A stretch of 54,828 nucleotides of DNA from CAVYHX01 sp963768415 (GCA_963768415.1 CAVYHX010000021.1:1-54828); one strand, 5' to 3'. Shown: positions 7,924 through 18,073, counted from the stretch's first letter. The notes: generated from the sequence alone by a model not told the origin. Program-made: numbers and translations.

Positions 7924-10205
7924 TCAGGACTCACCAATGGCATCCCGTACCCGCACCAGGAAATCCCCGGCATTCAGGAAGCCTACCAGCCGGTGGTTAC
8001 GTTGTTCCAGGCCGTTTGCATCGAAGAATAGAATTGCCGGCGGTGCAAACAGGTTGAAATGGTTCAGCAGGGCCAGATCCGTTGCATCATTTTTGGTCAC
8101 ATCCGCCTGCAACAGGGTGACGCCCGGCCAGCGCTTGTTGCACCTTGCTGTCGGAAAAGGTGTAGTCCTCCATCTTGATGCAGTAGGTACACCAGTCGGC
8201 ATAGAAATCCAGCATCACCGGTTTGCCTTCCGCAGTGCTGCGCTGCAACGCTGACTGGAAGTCGGTGACGCTCTTGATGCGCTGGAACTGCAGGTGCTGC
8301 TGAGGTGCGCGTACTCGAATCACCGGGCAGCGATGTGGTCAGATTGCGCAGGGGATTGAAGGGGTCGCGCGCACCGGTGGTGGCGCCCAGGATCAGGATC
8401 ACGCCGTAGACCAGCATCGCGATCCCCAGACCCTTCCAGAGCTTGCGCCATCCGGAAACCCCCTGTGGCAGTGTTTCCAGTGCACCCATATAAATCGCCG
8501 GGACGATGAGCAGCAATGCCCACAGGCCGAGCGTGACGGGTCCGGGAAGGATACGTTCCAGCATCAGGATGGCAACGCCCAGCAGGACGACACCGAATAC
8601 CGCCTTGACGGTATCCATCCATGCCCCTGCCCTGGGCAATATCTTGCCTTCAGTGGTGCAGATCGCCAGCAATGGCGCACCCATGCCGTTGCCGAGCGCG
8701 AACATCGCCAGTGCACCGGTGAGGTAATCGCCGCTCTGGCTGGTATAGATCAGGGCCCCGATCAGCACCGGGCCGGCACACGGTCCGACGATCAGCGCGG
8801 ACAGCACCCCCATGGCAGCAGCACCGGCGAGGGTGCCGCCGCGCATGCGGTTACTGTGCGCGCTGAATTTTGCCTGCCAGGACGCAGGCAGTTGCAGGTG
8901 GAAAAAACCGAACATGGACAGCGCCAGCAGCACGAAGATCAGCGCGAACATGGCCAGGATCCAGGGGTTCTGGAAAAAGGCCTGGACACCGGCGCCCAGA
9001 TGCGCGGAGATGAGGCCGATAACGGCATAGGTGATGGCAACGGCCTCCACATAAACCAGCGACAGTATGAAGGCGCTAAGCGTCGTGATTTTTTCACCCT
9101 GCCCCACGATTATGCTGGAAAGTATCGGGATCATCGGATACATGCAGGCCGTGAACGCCAGCAGCACGCCGGCACCGAAGAAAAACAGCAGAACCCAGAG
9201 CAGGCCGCTCTCCTGTAATACCCGGACAATGTCGTCCTGGCGGTTACTGGTGACATCGGCCGCCGGCTGGTTCGATACCGGCGCTTGTAGCGGTGTGCTA
9301 TTGATGGTGTCTGTCGCGGCCAGGGCGACCGGTAGCAGTTTCTTGATGGGCGGGTAGCAGATACCCGCCTCGGCGCAGCCCTGATAACCCAGTTGCAGGG
9401 AGATTTCGGCGGCCGCGCCGGAGGTCCGCCGGACGGGCACGCGGGCCTCGACCTCCTGATGAAACACCTGCACGTTGCCGAAGATTTCATCGTGTTTGAT
9501 CTCGCCTTCGGGGATCTCCGGCGGGCCGAGGCTGATGGCGGGGCTATCGGGCAGCTGAATACTTATCTTGTCGCGATACAGGTAATAACCCTCCGCGATC
9601 ACCCAGCGTACCCGCAGCATATCGGGCGTCTCGGTCAGTACGCTGACCTGAAAGGCGTCATCCGCAGCGAGAAAATCATCCGCACCGTTGTCCAGGCCAA
9701 GCGTATCGCTGAGGCTGCTCAACGCCTGCACAACGCGCGATTCCGGCTCAGCGATGGCGCCGGCATCAGGGAGATTCAGTGCAACCACCTGGGTGTGCGG
9801 CGGATAACAGACGCCGATATCGGCGCAGCCTTGTGAAACGGCGGTAAGCTGGACGGTCTCCGCTGCCGTGGCGGAGCGGAGTAACGGTATGCTGGCAGTG
9901 ACCCTGGTGCGGTAGGTCGCGATCTTGCCGAAAAACTCATCGTCCTTGATCTTGCCGGGTGGCAGTACCGGCTCACCCAGTGTGATGCCCGGTGTGTCGG
10001 TGCTGAAGCGGATGCGGTCGCGGTACAGGTAGTAACCCGCCGCGATATTCCAGGTGACGGTTGCTGCATTGCCGTCACCGATGCTGGCGCTGATTGCAAA
10101 GGCCTGATCCGGGTCGAGCAGTTCCGGTTCCGGGTCAGCCAGGGCAATGGCGGGCAGGCTGAACAGGATCAGCAGCAGAATGCCAGGCAGTTTCCAGGGA
10201 GTCAT
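7924..10205 (-). CDS. dsbD: Thiol:disulfide interchange protein DsbD (two frameshifts)
   Basis: Inner-membrane protein that passes electrons from cytoplasmic thioredoxin to periplasmic DsbC-like and cytochrome c maturation partners. The start at 10205 (MTPWKLPGILLLILF, a signal peptide) overlaps the cutA stop as ATGA; an earlier in-frame ATG at 10232 exists. Unusually there are two N-terminal DsbD alpha domains in tandem, with cysteine pairs CADIGVCYPP and CAEAGICYPP. An eight-helix CcdA-like domain follows (TACMYPMIPIL, LIVGPCAGPVLIG). The C-terminal thioredoxin domain has FYADWCTYCIKMEDYTF. The reading frame breaks at about 8310 and again near 8130; the three pieces join cleanly to the stop at 7924. 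Indel errors are the likely cause. Confidence 0.88.
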
Positions 10206-10528
10206 TTTGTGATGAGGGAGTTGTTGAGCCATGTTATGTAGTCGGGTTGGCCGTTACTGAGTGGGACTGCAATGATTTCCGGAAGTTCGTAGGGATGCAA
10301 GCCGCGAATCCGCTGCTCGAGCAGGGGCCAGGCGGTCTGGCTGGTCTTGATAAGCAGGAGCAACTCCTGCTCGCGCTCGACGGCATCTTCCCAGCGGTAG
10401 ACCGAGGTTACACCCGGAACGATGTTGACGCAGGCTGCCAGCCGTTCGGTCACCAGGGTGCGGGCAATGTTCTCAGCCGTATCATGGTCGGGAACGGTAC
10501 AAAGAACAACATGCAGGTCTTCGGTCAT
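10202..10528 (-). CDS. cutA: Divalent-cation tolerance protein CutA
   Basis: Small trimeric cytoplasmic protein of the CutA1 family, 108 residues, the normal length. It has the opening VVLCTVPDHDTAENIARTL, the segment LAACVNIVPGVTSVYRWED and the C-terminal HPYELPEIIAVPL, all family hallmarks. Its stop overlaps the preferred dsbD start by ATGA, the familiar cutA-dsbD arrangement, so the two are co-transcribed. CutA was named for copper tolerance in E. coli, but the phenotype there depends on the downstream dsbD and the biochemical role of CutA is unsettled. Confidence 0.93.
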   Translation of the reverse strand: MTEDLHVVLCTVPDHDTAENIARTLVTERLAACVNIVPGVTSVYRWEDAVEREQELLLLIKTSQTAWPLLEQRIRGLHPYELPEIIAVPLSNGQPDYITWLNNSLITK

Positions 10529-10598
10529 AGCTAAAATATACCGGAGTCGCAGCCGAAAAGTGAGATCGGGTGTGAGAATTCAGCACACCGGGCAAGAT

Positions 10599-10694
10599 AC
10601 CTGTAGGAGCGGCCGTCTTTATGCGCGCTTTGCGGGTACTGGCCGCGATAATGGTTCACGCCAATCGCGCCGAAGGACGGGCGCTCCTACGGGG
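10599..10694. repeat. REP-like palindrome, CTGTAGGAGCGG family
   Basis: A single imperfect palindrome whose ends are CCTGTAGGAGCGG and GGGCGCTCCTACGGGG, with an inner CGCGAT/ATCGCG pairing. It belongs to the same family as the array at 19021-20010 and the hairpins at 13509-13579 and 45418-45473. It lies between the divergent cutA and fxsA genes. Confidence 0.7.
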
Positions 10695-10779
10695 AATCTC
10701 CCAAGGCTTATGGAGCGGTCAACAGACCGCGATGACACCCACCATGGCCATCCCGGGTGGCTTCGGTTATGTTGACGGG

Positions 10780-11226
10780 ATGTCCCCTTTTCCCGCCTTG
10801 CTGCTGCTGTTTCTGCTCGTTCCGTTAGTGGAGATCTATCTGCTCATCGTGGTCGGTGGCTGGATTGGTGCCTTGCCAACCGTCCTGCTGGTGGTGCTGA
10901 CGGCCGTGGCCGGTGCTGCACTGGCCCGTTACCAGGGCATGGCTACGCTGCAACGGCTGCAAGCCACGCTGGGGCGTGGCGAGACCCCGGCCATCGAAAT
11001 GCTCGAGGGTGTGATATTGCTGGCTGGCGCCCTGTTGCTGTTGACGCCGGGTTTTTTCACCGATCTGGTGGGCTTTGCCTGCCTGTTGCCGCCCAGCCGG
11101 CGTGCGCTGGCGCTCTGGGGGCTGCGGCGCATGGCCGTCCCGCCGGCCAGCCGCCCCGTGGATCCGGCCGGCAAGCGTGACGCGCGGACCATCGAGGGCG
11201 AGTTCAAGCGCGAGGATGACCGCTGA
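10780..11226 (+). CDS. fxsA: FxsA family membrane protein
   Basis: Small inner-membrane protein of 148 residues; E. coli FxsA, when overproduced, relieves F-plasmid exclusion of phage T7. I choose ATG 10780 (MSPFPALLLLFLLVPLVEIY) because the frame upstream runs through a REP repeat. There are three to four hydrophobic helices with the family stretch LVEIYLLIVVGGWIG and LLLTPGFFTDLVGF, and a charged C-terminal tail. It sits directly upstream of groES with its own frame closed 70 bases before the CIRCE operator. fxsA next to groESL is a common gammaproteobacterial arrangement, so the annotation by context and sequence agree. Confidence 0.88.
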   Translation: MSPFPALLLLFLLVPLVEIYLLIVVGGWIGALPTVLLVVLTAVAGAALARYQGMATLQRLQATLGRGETPAIEMLEGVILLAGALLLLTPGFFTDLVGFACLLPPSRRALALWGLRRMAVPPASRPVDPAGKRDARTIEGEFKREDDR

Positions 11227-11275
11227 CCCGGCGTCATTTGCGTTCACTCCCTGCCATTCACAGCAAGCAAACCGC

Positions 11276-11303
11276 TTGACAGCGCGGTTATCGACGCTAG
11301 AAT
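11276..11303 (+). promoter_or_regulatory. Sigma-70 promoter of groESL
   Basis: TTGACA at 11276-11281 and TAGAAT at 11298-11303 are separated by 16 bases. The CIRCE operator begins inside the -10 hexamer, so bound repressor would block RNA polymerase. No sigma-32-type promoter was recognised in the same stretch. Confidence 0.8.
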
Positions 11304-11329
11304 TAGCACTCACTGGAGGCGAGTGCTAA
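11303..11329 (+). promoter_or_regulatory. CIRCE operator (HrcA binding site)
   Basis: A perfect CIRCE inverted repeat, TTAGCACTC-N9-GAGTGCTAA, overlaps the -10 region of the groESL promoter. CIRCE is the operator of the heat-shock repressor HrcA, whose folding depends on GroEL, giving feedback. It implies that this organism encodes HrcA elsewhere. Confidence 0.95.
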
Positions 11330-11391
11330 TAATCGTTGCCCGCCATTGGTTTCACCACTTAATGATTGAGTCAGCATGAAGGAGAGAATAG

Positions 11392-11682
11392 ATGAACATT
11401 CGTCCATTGCATGATCGCGTGATACTGAAGCGCATGGAAGAAGAGACCACCTCGTCAGGTGGTATCGTTATCCCGGATTCGGCCGCAGAAAAGCCGATGC
11501 GTGGAGAGATAGTAGCAGCAGGCAAGGGAAAGCGCCTTGATAGTGGAGATCTATTGCCTTTGGACGTCAAGGTTGGCGACCAGGTGCTGTTTGGCAAGTA
11601 CTCCGGCACCGAAGTCAAGGTCAATGGCGATGCCCTGCTGGTGATGCGTGAAGAAGACATCATGGGCGTCATCGAGGCCTGA
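11392..11682 (+). CDS. groES: Co-chaperonin GroES
   Basis: Heptameric lid of the GroEL folding chamber. The 96-residue product begins MNIRPLHDRVILKRMEEE and has the mobile-loop region TSSGGIVIPDSAAEKP and the C-terminal DALLVMREEDIMGVIEA. A strong ribosome binding site (AAGGAGAG) lies 7-8 bases before ATG 11392. It is the first gene of the CIRCE-controlled groESL operon. Confidence 0.98.
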   Translation: MNIRPLHDRVILKRMEEETTSSGGIVIPDSAAEKPMRGEIVAAGKGKRLDSGDLLPLDVKVGDQVLFGKYSGTEVKVNGDALLVMREEDIMGVIEA

Positions 11683-11740
11683 TTACGGCCCGGCATGACG
11701 GCAAGCACTTACCCCGAACATATTTGCAGAGGAATCTGAA

Positions 11741-13402
11741 ATGACAGCAAAAGAAGTGAAATTTGGCGATGACGCGCGTGCGCGCATGGTGAAAGGCGTC
11801 AATGTACTGGCCAACGCGGTCAAGATCACACTGGGTCCCAAGGGCCGCAACGTCGTCCTGGACAAGGCCTTCGGCGCCCCCACGATCACCAAGGACGGCG
11901 TGTCGGTGGCCAAGGAGATCGAACTGGAGGACAAGTTCGAGAACATGGGCGCCCAGATGGTCAAGGAAGTCGCTTCCCAGACGTCCGACGAGGCCGGTGA
12001 CGGCACCACGACGGCAACGGTTCTGGCCCAGGCGATGGTGCGCGAGGGCATGAAGGCGGTGGCCGCCGGCATGAACCCGATGGATCTCAAGCGCGGTATC
12101 GAGAAGGCCGTGGTTGCAGTGGTCGCTGAGCTGCAGAAGCTCTCCTCTCCCTGCACTGACAACAAGGCCATTGCCCAGGTCGGTACCATTTCCGCCAACT
12201 CCGACACGTCGGTCGGCAACATCATCGCCGAGGCGATGGAAAAGGTCGGCAAGGAAGGCGTGATCACGGTCGAAGAAGGTTCTTCCCTCGATAACGAACT
12301 GGATGTCGTCGAAGGCATGCAGTTCGACCGCGGTTACCTGTCACCGTACTTCATCAACAACCAGGACAGCATGTCTGCCGAACTGGAAGACCCCTATATC
12401 CTGATCCACGACAAGAAGATCTCCAACATCCGTGACATGCTGCCCGTGCTCGAAGCGGTCGCCAAGTCCGGCAAGCCGTTGCTGATCATCTCCGAGGACG
12501 TGGAAGGCGAGGCGCTGGCGACCCTGGTGGTCAACAGCATCCGCGGTATCGTCAAGGTCTGTGCCGTCAAGGCGCCGGGCTTCGGTGACCGCCGCAAGGC
12601 CATGTTGCAGGATCTGGCTATCCTCACCGGTGGCCAGGTTATTTCCGAGGAAGTCGGCCTGTCACTGGAGAAGGCCAGCCTGGATGATCTGGGTACCGCC
12701 AAGCGCGTCCTGATCACCAAGGATAATACGACCGTCATCGACGGTGCCGGCCGCAAGGAGGATATCGAAGCACGGGTGAGCCAGATTCGTGTCCAGATCG
12801 AGGATTCCAGCTCCGATTACGACAAGGAGAAGCTGCAGGAGCGCATGGCCAAACTGGCCGGCGGTGTGGCCGTCATCAAGGTCGGTGCGGCGACGGAAGT
12901 CGAGATGAAAGAAAAGAAGGCACGGGTCGAAGACGCCCTGCATTCCACGCGTGCGGCAGTCGAGGAAGGTGTGGTACCCGGTGGTGGTGTGGCGCTGATG
13001 CGTGCCAAGGCAGCCATTGGCGACATGCAGGGTTCCAATCACGACCAGACCATGGGTATCCAGATTGCCCTCAAGGCCATGGAAGAGCCGCTGCGCCAGA
13101 TCTGCGAAAATGCCGGTGAGGAGTCCTCTGTGATTCTGAACAAGGTCGCCAGTAACAAGGGCAACTATGGCTACAACGCCGGTACCGGTGAGTACGGTGA
13201 CATGATCAAGATGGGTATCCTGGACCCGACCAAGGTGACGCGTTTTGCCCTGCAGAATGCGGCCTCAGTGGCCGGCCTGATCATCACCACCGAGGCCATG
13301 GTGGCCGAGGCACCGCAGAAGGAGTCCGCCGGTGGCGGTGCACCTGATATGGGTGGCATGGGTGGTATGGGTGGCATGGGTGGAATGGGCGGCATGATGT
13401 AA
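11741..13402 (+). CDS. groEL: Chaperonin GroEL
   Basis: ATP-dependent 60-kDa chaperonin. The 553-residue reading frame is intact, beginning MTAKEVKFGDDARARMVKGV, with the ATP-site segment DGTTTATVLAQA and the hinge sequences expected of group I chaperonins. It ends in the typical GGM-rich tail. It lies 58 bases after groES with a GAGGAA ribosome binding site and is followed by an intrinsic terminator. It is one of the few long genes here without a frameshift. Confidence 0.98.
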   Translation: MTAKEVKFGDDARARMVKGVNVLANAVKITLGPKGRNVVLDKAFGAPTITKDGVSVAKEIELEDKFENMGAQMVKEVASQTSDEAGDGTTTATVLAQAMVREGMKAVAAGMNPMDLKRGIEKAVVAVVAELQKLSSPCTDNKAIAQVGTISANSDTSVGNIIAEAMEKVGKEGVITVEEGSSLDNELDVVEGMQFDRGYLSPYFINNQDSMSAELEDPYILIHDKKISNIRDMLPVLEAVAKSGKPLLIISEDVEGEALATLVVNSIRGIVKVCAVKAPGFGDRRKAMLQDLAILTGGQVISEEVGLSLEKASLDDLGTAKRVLITKDNTTVIDGAGRKEDIEARVSQIRVQIEDSSSDYDKEKLQERMAKLAGGVAVIKVGAATEVEMKEKKARVEDALHSTRAAVEEGVVPGGGVALMRAKAAIGDMQGSNHDQTMGIQIALKAMEEPLRQICENAGEESSVILNKVASNKGNYGYNAGTGEYGDMIKMGILDPTKVTRFALQNAASVAGLIITTEAMVAEAPQKESAGGGAPDMGGMGGMGGMGGMGGMM

Positions 13403-13426
13403 GCCAGCTCGACCCGGTAGTACGAT

Positions 13427-13459
13427 AAAAAGCCCCGCCCTTACCGGCGGGGCTTTTTT
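13427..13459 (+). terminator. Intrinsic terminator of groESL
   Basis: Stem AAAAAGCCCCGCC / GGCGGGGCTTTTTT around a six-base loop, 25 bases after the groEL stop, with a run of six T on the + strand. Confidence 0.95.
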
Positions 13460-13508
13460 ATTGCTCGGCTGGATGCGCGGGACCGCTGTGCCGGAAGGTT
13501 TGGGATAT

Positions 13509-13579
13509 ACCTGTGGGAGCGGCCTCCTGGCCGCGATTGTGTTCATGCCTATCGCGGCCAGGAGGCCGCTCCCACAGGT
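13509..13579. repeat. Perfect 29-bp inverted repeat (REP-like)
   Basis: Two exactly complementary 29-base arms (13509-13537 and 13551-13579) around a 13-base loop. The arms start CCTGTGGGAGCGGCCTCC, the same family as the other CTGTAGGAGCGG repeats, but here without mismatches. It lies between convergent groEL and the epimerase gene. Confidence 0.85.
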
Positions 13580-13600
13580 GGTACATTTTACATAGTCCGC

Positions 13601-13760
13601 GTAGGGCGCAATAGCGCAGCGTATTGCGCCATATGGCAGCAATCACCATAACCAGGGTATGTAGGGCGCAATAGCGCAGCGTATTGCGCCGAATGGCAGC
13701 AATCACCATAACCAGGGTATGTAGGGCGCAATAGCGCAGCGTATTGCGCCGAATGGCAGC
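13601..13760. repeat. 60-bp tandem repeat, 2.7 units
   Basis: Units starting GTAGGGCGCAATAGCGCAGC begin at 13601, 13661 and 13721. The first two are complete 60-mers and the third stops at 13760, one base before the epimerase stop codon on the other strand. Each contains the palindrome GGCGCAATA/TATTGCGCC. Units differ by only about two bases, so the expansion is recent. Confidence 0.9.
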
Positions 13761-13761
13761 T

Positions 13762-14676
13762 TCAGCCACTAAACAACATGCGCAAACCCGCTTCCAGCCC
13801 AACGGCCGGTTGCCAGTCCAGGTGCTCCCGCGCCAGCTGAATATCAGCGTGTGAATGCCGAATGTCCCCCTCTCTGGCCGGCTTGTACACGGGGCTGAAG
13901 GCATGGTCTTGCAGCTGGCAGATCGTCTGCAGCAGGTTGTTAATCGAGAGTGTCCCGCCGGTTGCGATGTTGATGGCCTTGCCCGGTGCTGTTGCCGAAT
14001 TCAGTGCCCTGATATTGGCCTCGACCACATCGGATACATAGACAAAGTCCCGTGTCTGTTCGCCGTCACCGTAAATTACCGGGTGCTTTCCCTGCCTGAG
14101 TGAGTCGGAGAAGATGGAGATCACACCGGAGTAGGGCGAGGCAGGGTCCTGCCGGGGGCCGAAAACATTGAAGTATCTGAGCGCGACGGTCTCCAGTCCG
14201 TACAGGTGGTGATACATTTGGCAGGCGCACTCGGATGCGAGTTTGTCAACGGCGTAGGGTGACAGCGAGCGCAGCGGCATATCCTCGCGTTTCGGTAAAC
14301 CCGGCAGATCACCATAGACAGCGGCGGTACAGGCAAATATCACGCGCTGCGTACCGGCATGCCGTGCCGCCTCCAGTACATTCAGGGTGCCGCGATAGTT
14401 GGTTCGTTCACTGGCCAGTGGATTCGCGACCGTTGCCGGGACCGACGCAATGGCCGCCTGGTGAAATACGGCGTTGACACCTTCCATGGCAGCGCGCACG
14501 GTGTCGAAATCACCGACATCGCCGGTGATGATTTCCGCATCGGGAGATGCCGCTGTGTTTTCGCGTTTCCCGGTGGAAAAGTCATCGAGTATGCGGACGT
14601 GATGTCCGTCTGCAGACAAGCGGTCGACAATATGAGAACCGATAAAGCCTGCACCGCCAGTTACCAGGTAAACCAT
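13762..14676 (-). CDS. NAD-dependent sugar-nucleotide epimerase (GalE/WbpP-like)
   Basis: Extended short-chain dehydrogenase of 304 residues, probably a UDP-glucose or UDP-N-acetylglucosamine 4-epimerase supplying a surface-glycan sugar. It has the NAD motif VTGGAGFIGSHIVDRL at the N-terminus, ASVPATVANP, ACTAAVYGDLPGLP, the catalytic YAVDK (Tyr/Lys) and ALRYFNVFGPRQDPASPYSG. The usual SSAAVYG serine position reads CTAAVYG, so the catalytic Ser/Thr is the threonine. The gene is alone on the minus strand between groEL and glnE. Substrate cannot be told from sequence alone; a 4,6-dehydratase is less likely because the typical dehydratase TDE motif is not seen. Confidence 0.75.
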   Translation of the reverse strand: MVYLVTGGAGFIGSHIVDRLSADGHHVRILDDFSTGKRENTAASPDAEIITGDVGDFDTVRAAMEGVNAVFHQAAIASVPATVANPLASERTNYRGTLNVLEAARHAGTQRVIFACTAAVYGDLPGLPKREDMPLRSLSPYAVDKLASECACQMYHHLYGLETVALRYFNVFGPRQDPASPYSGVISIFSDSLRQGKHPVIYGDGEQTRDFVYVSDVVEANIRALNSATAPGKAINIATGGTLSINNLLQTICQLQDHAFSPVYKPAREGDIRHSHADIQLAREHLDWQPAVGLEAGLRMLFSG

Positions 14677-15008
14677 GATTATTCAGTGCCCTTCAAAGAT
14701 TGGAATAGCGGTGACTGTTCTGCCGGTAGCCGCAGCCGGAATGATTGACGCTATTCTATCCGGGAAATCCCTGCATGTCCCGGATTCAAGCGCTGCATAT
14801 CTGGCTGCGGCACGTCCCGCGCCGCGCAAGCAATCACCTCTCGTCCTGCAGGACCTGAAAAAAGCCGGGTTTTACTCCCTGAATCCTGAATTCGCCGGTC
14901 CTGTCATGTTAATACATGGCAAGCGCTGGCCATATCTGCTCCCGGCTTGTATATAATCCGACAGGCAGCACCGTCGCACAACTGACTGACAACCTTACAT
15001 CGACCGCT
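14677..15008. other. Intergenic region between divergent epimerase and glnE
   Basis: 332 bases between divergent genes, so it must hold the promoters of both. The only suggestive element is a TATAAT at 14952-14957 facing glnE, without a convincing -35 hexamer. No repeat, RNA gene or short conserved frame was recognised. Confidence 0.4.
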
Positions 15009-17931
15009 ATGGTGAACCAGGCGCACGTGCCTACGGCCATTAATCGGCATCAAGCTGCCGACTTGCCCGAGACACTTAAAGACCAGTTGAACGAATCCTG
15101 GGATGCCTTCAGGCAGGCCGCCAGCGACGAGCAGTTTCCGCTGTTGCGCAGTCCCGACCTGACTACCAGTCTGCTGCGTGTGTGGGCAGGTAGCGATTTT
15201 GTGGCGCAGACCTGTATTCGGGAACCTGCCTTGTTATACGGGCTGCTGAACAGCGGTGACCTGCTGGCGGATTACCGGCCGGGCGAGTATCAAGTTAAAC
15301 TTTCCCGCGCCTTGCGGGATAGCGATGATGCGGATTCGCTCGCCACTGCACTGCGGCACTTCCGTCGGCGCGAGATGGTGCGTATCGCCTGGCGCGATCT
15401 GGCGGGCTGGGCCAGGCTCAGTGAAGTGCTGCGTGATCTATCCGCGCTCGCGGATGCCTGTATAACGGAGTCCCTTGGCCGGCTTGACGGCTGGCTGCCG
15501 GGGCCGACGCAGAAATCATCCAGAAAATCATCGTCCGCGCTGGTCGTGCTGGGTATGGGCAAGCTCGGCGCCAGCGAGCTGAATTTTTCCTCGGATATCG
15601 ATTTGATCTTTGCCTATCCGGATGATGACAGGGGCCAGCGGCGTGGCAGGCAAACGACCGAGGAGGTCAACCTGCGTCTCGCGCAGCAGCTCATCCAGAT
15701 GCTGGACAAGGTCACGGCGGATGGCTTTGTGTACCGTGTCGACATGCGCCTGCGCCCCTACGGCAACAGCGGGCCGCTGGTCGCAAGTTTTGATGCCATG
15801 GCGGATTATTACCAGCTGCAAGGCAGGGAATGGGAGCGTTACGCCATGATCAAGGCCCGTCCGGTCGCGGGCCCGGTACCGGCGGCGGCTGCATTGATGA
15901 AACTGTTGCAGCCGTTCGTATACCGGCGTTACCTGGATTTCGGGGCCTTCGAGTCACTGCGCCATCTCAAGGAGCAGATTGTCCGCGAAGTTGAACGCAA
16001 GGGAATGCAGGACAATATCAAGCTTGGTCCGGGCGGCATTCGAGAAATCGAATTTATCGTGCAGGCCTTTCAGCTGGTGCGCGGCGGGCGCCAGCCGGTA
16101 TTGCAGCAGCGCGGCGTTCTGGATGTACTCGACGCGCTGGCGACACTCGGCTATCTGCCGGTCTATGTGACCTTGCAGCTCGCCGAGGCCTATATTTTTC
16201 TGCGCCGTGTCGAGAATCGCCTGCAGGCCTTTGCCGATGAGCAGGTGCATGCGCTCCCGGATGATGAGGCTGGCAGGCAGCGGCTGGCCTTTACCATGGG
16301 GTACCCGGACTGGCAGCCGTTCGCAGTGCAACTCGGCGAGCACCGGCGGCTGGTGCAGGAGCATTTCGAGCAGGTGTTTGCCGCACCCGCGAGCGCCAGC
16401 CCGTCACAGGGGCGGGAGCCGGCCGCGGGTATGGAAAATGTCTGGAACCGTGCGCAAGACCCGAAAAAATCGCTCGCCGCCCTGGCAGCCGCGGGCTATC
16501 AGGAACCCGCGGAGACCATGCAATGGCTGGATGATCTGCGTAACGGCCCGGTCAGGCGCCACCTCGGCGACCAGGGCCGGCGCCGCTTCGATCAATTGAT
16601 GCCACGGTTACTGACTGCCGCGTCAACTGAAGCGGAGCCGTTGCAGACGCTGCAGCGCATTGGTGAAATACTGGAGGCCATTGCCGGGCGCACTGCCTAT
16701 CTGTCATTGCTGGTGGAGAACCCGATGGCCCTGACACAACTGGTGCAGCTGTGTTCGGCCAGCACCTGGGTGGCGGCACAACTCGCACAACACCCGATTT
16801 TGCTGGATGAGCTGCTCGATCCCAGGAGCCTGTATGAGCCGCTCGACAAGGCGGGCCTGCAGGGTGTCCTGGAGGCCCGCCTCGCCGGGATCCCGGGTGA
16901 TGACCTGGAGCAGCAGATGGACCGATTGCGCCAGTTCAAGCAGGCGGCGGTGCTGCATGTGGCGGCAACGGATATCGTTTCAAACCTGCCGCTTCCCCGT
17001 GTTGGCGATTACCTGACGGTGATTGCGGAAGTGGTCCTGGAGAAAGTGTTCGCGCTGGCCTGGAAGCATCTGGTGGTACGCCATGGCATACCGGAATACA
17101 GGACGGGCGGCAAGCAGCGCGCGGCAAAGTTTGCCATCGCGGCCTATGGCAAGCTGGGCGGTCTGGAGCTTGGTTATGGCTCCGATCTCGATATCGTTTT
17201 TCTGCATGACAGCATGGGCGATGCGCAGCAGACGACGGGGCCGCAGGTGCTGGAAAACAACGAGTTCTTTACACGCCTCAGTCAGCGGATCATCCACATC
17301 CTCAATACCTTCACGCCGGCCGGCATACTCTATGAAGTCGATACCCGGCTGCGTCCCAATGGATCATCCGGTCTGCTGGTCAGCAGTATGGAGGCATTTG
17401 CCGAGTACCAGCGCCGCAGTGCCTGGACCTGGGAATACCAGGCCCTGGTGCGGGCACGGATCATTGTCGGTGACCGGTGAGATGGTGCGTCAGTTCGACC
17501 GGATCCGCTCCGGCGTACTGGCACGGCCACGCGACATCATGAAACTGAGCAAGGAGGTGCTGGAGATGCGCGCAGCGCATGCGTGTCGAACTCGACAAGT
17601 CGAGACGCGCAGCAGCTTGATCTCAAACAGTGCCGGGGCGGTATCGTCGACATCGAATTTATGGTTCAATGGGGCGTGTTGCTGTGGTCTAACGCGCACC
17701 CGGATCTGCTCAGATTTACGGATAATCTGCAGGCTTCTGGAAGCCTTCTCCGCTGCCGGTTTGCTGCCGAAGGATGAAATCAGGGAATTGTCGGAGGCCT
17801 ATTGCAGCCTGCGGCGCCGCATCAACCACCTCGCACTGCAGGAAGAGCCGGGATTGGCCGGGGCGGATGATTTTGTTGCCGAGCGTGAGGCTGTCATGCG
17901 GATCTGGTCGCGGTTGCTGGAATATGACTAG
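15009..17931 (+). CDS. glnE: Glutamine synthetase adenylyltransferase/deadenylylase GlnE (frameshifted)
   Basis: Bifunctional enzyme that adds or removes AMP on glutamine synthetase according to nitrogen status and PII. Start chosen at ATG 15009 (MVNQAHVPTAINRHQ). The N-terminal deadenylylase nucleotidyltransferase motif is GKLGASELNFSSDIDL, and the C-terminal adenylyltransferase motif is GKLGGLELGYGSDLDIVF. The continuous frame ends at 17480, after which homology proceeds in other frames: RQFDRIRSGVLARPRDI from about 17485, GGIVDIEFMVQWGVLLW from about 17580, then RLLEAFSAAGLLPKDEIREL from about 17735 to the stop at 17931. Three indels within 270 bases explain it. Total length would be about 970 residues, normal for GlnE. 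Confidence 0.9.
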
Positions 17932-18073
17932 GGAAGTAGGTTTCGAACAAATACGTGCATCTCACTGTATGACCGAATATATCGCCCTCTCCTCCTCGGG
18001 ATGTAGGTGATAGTTCTGTTTGTTTTATAGTGTAGTCGGATTGACATCGTACCTGTTCCCGGGAGTTTGAAGT

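Noticed and set aside
7836..8254. Two + strand open frames of 73 and 122 residues
   Set aside because: They are antisense to the C-terminal thioredoxin domain of dsbD and to a palindromic repeat; no family resemblance.
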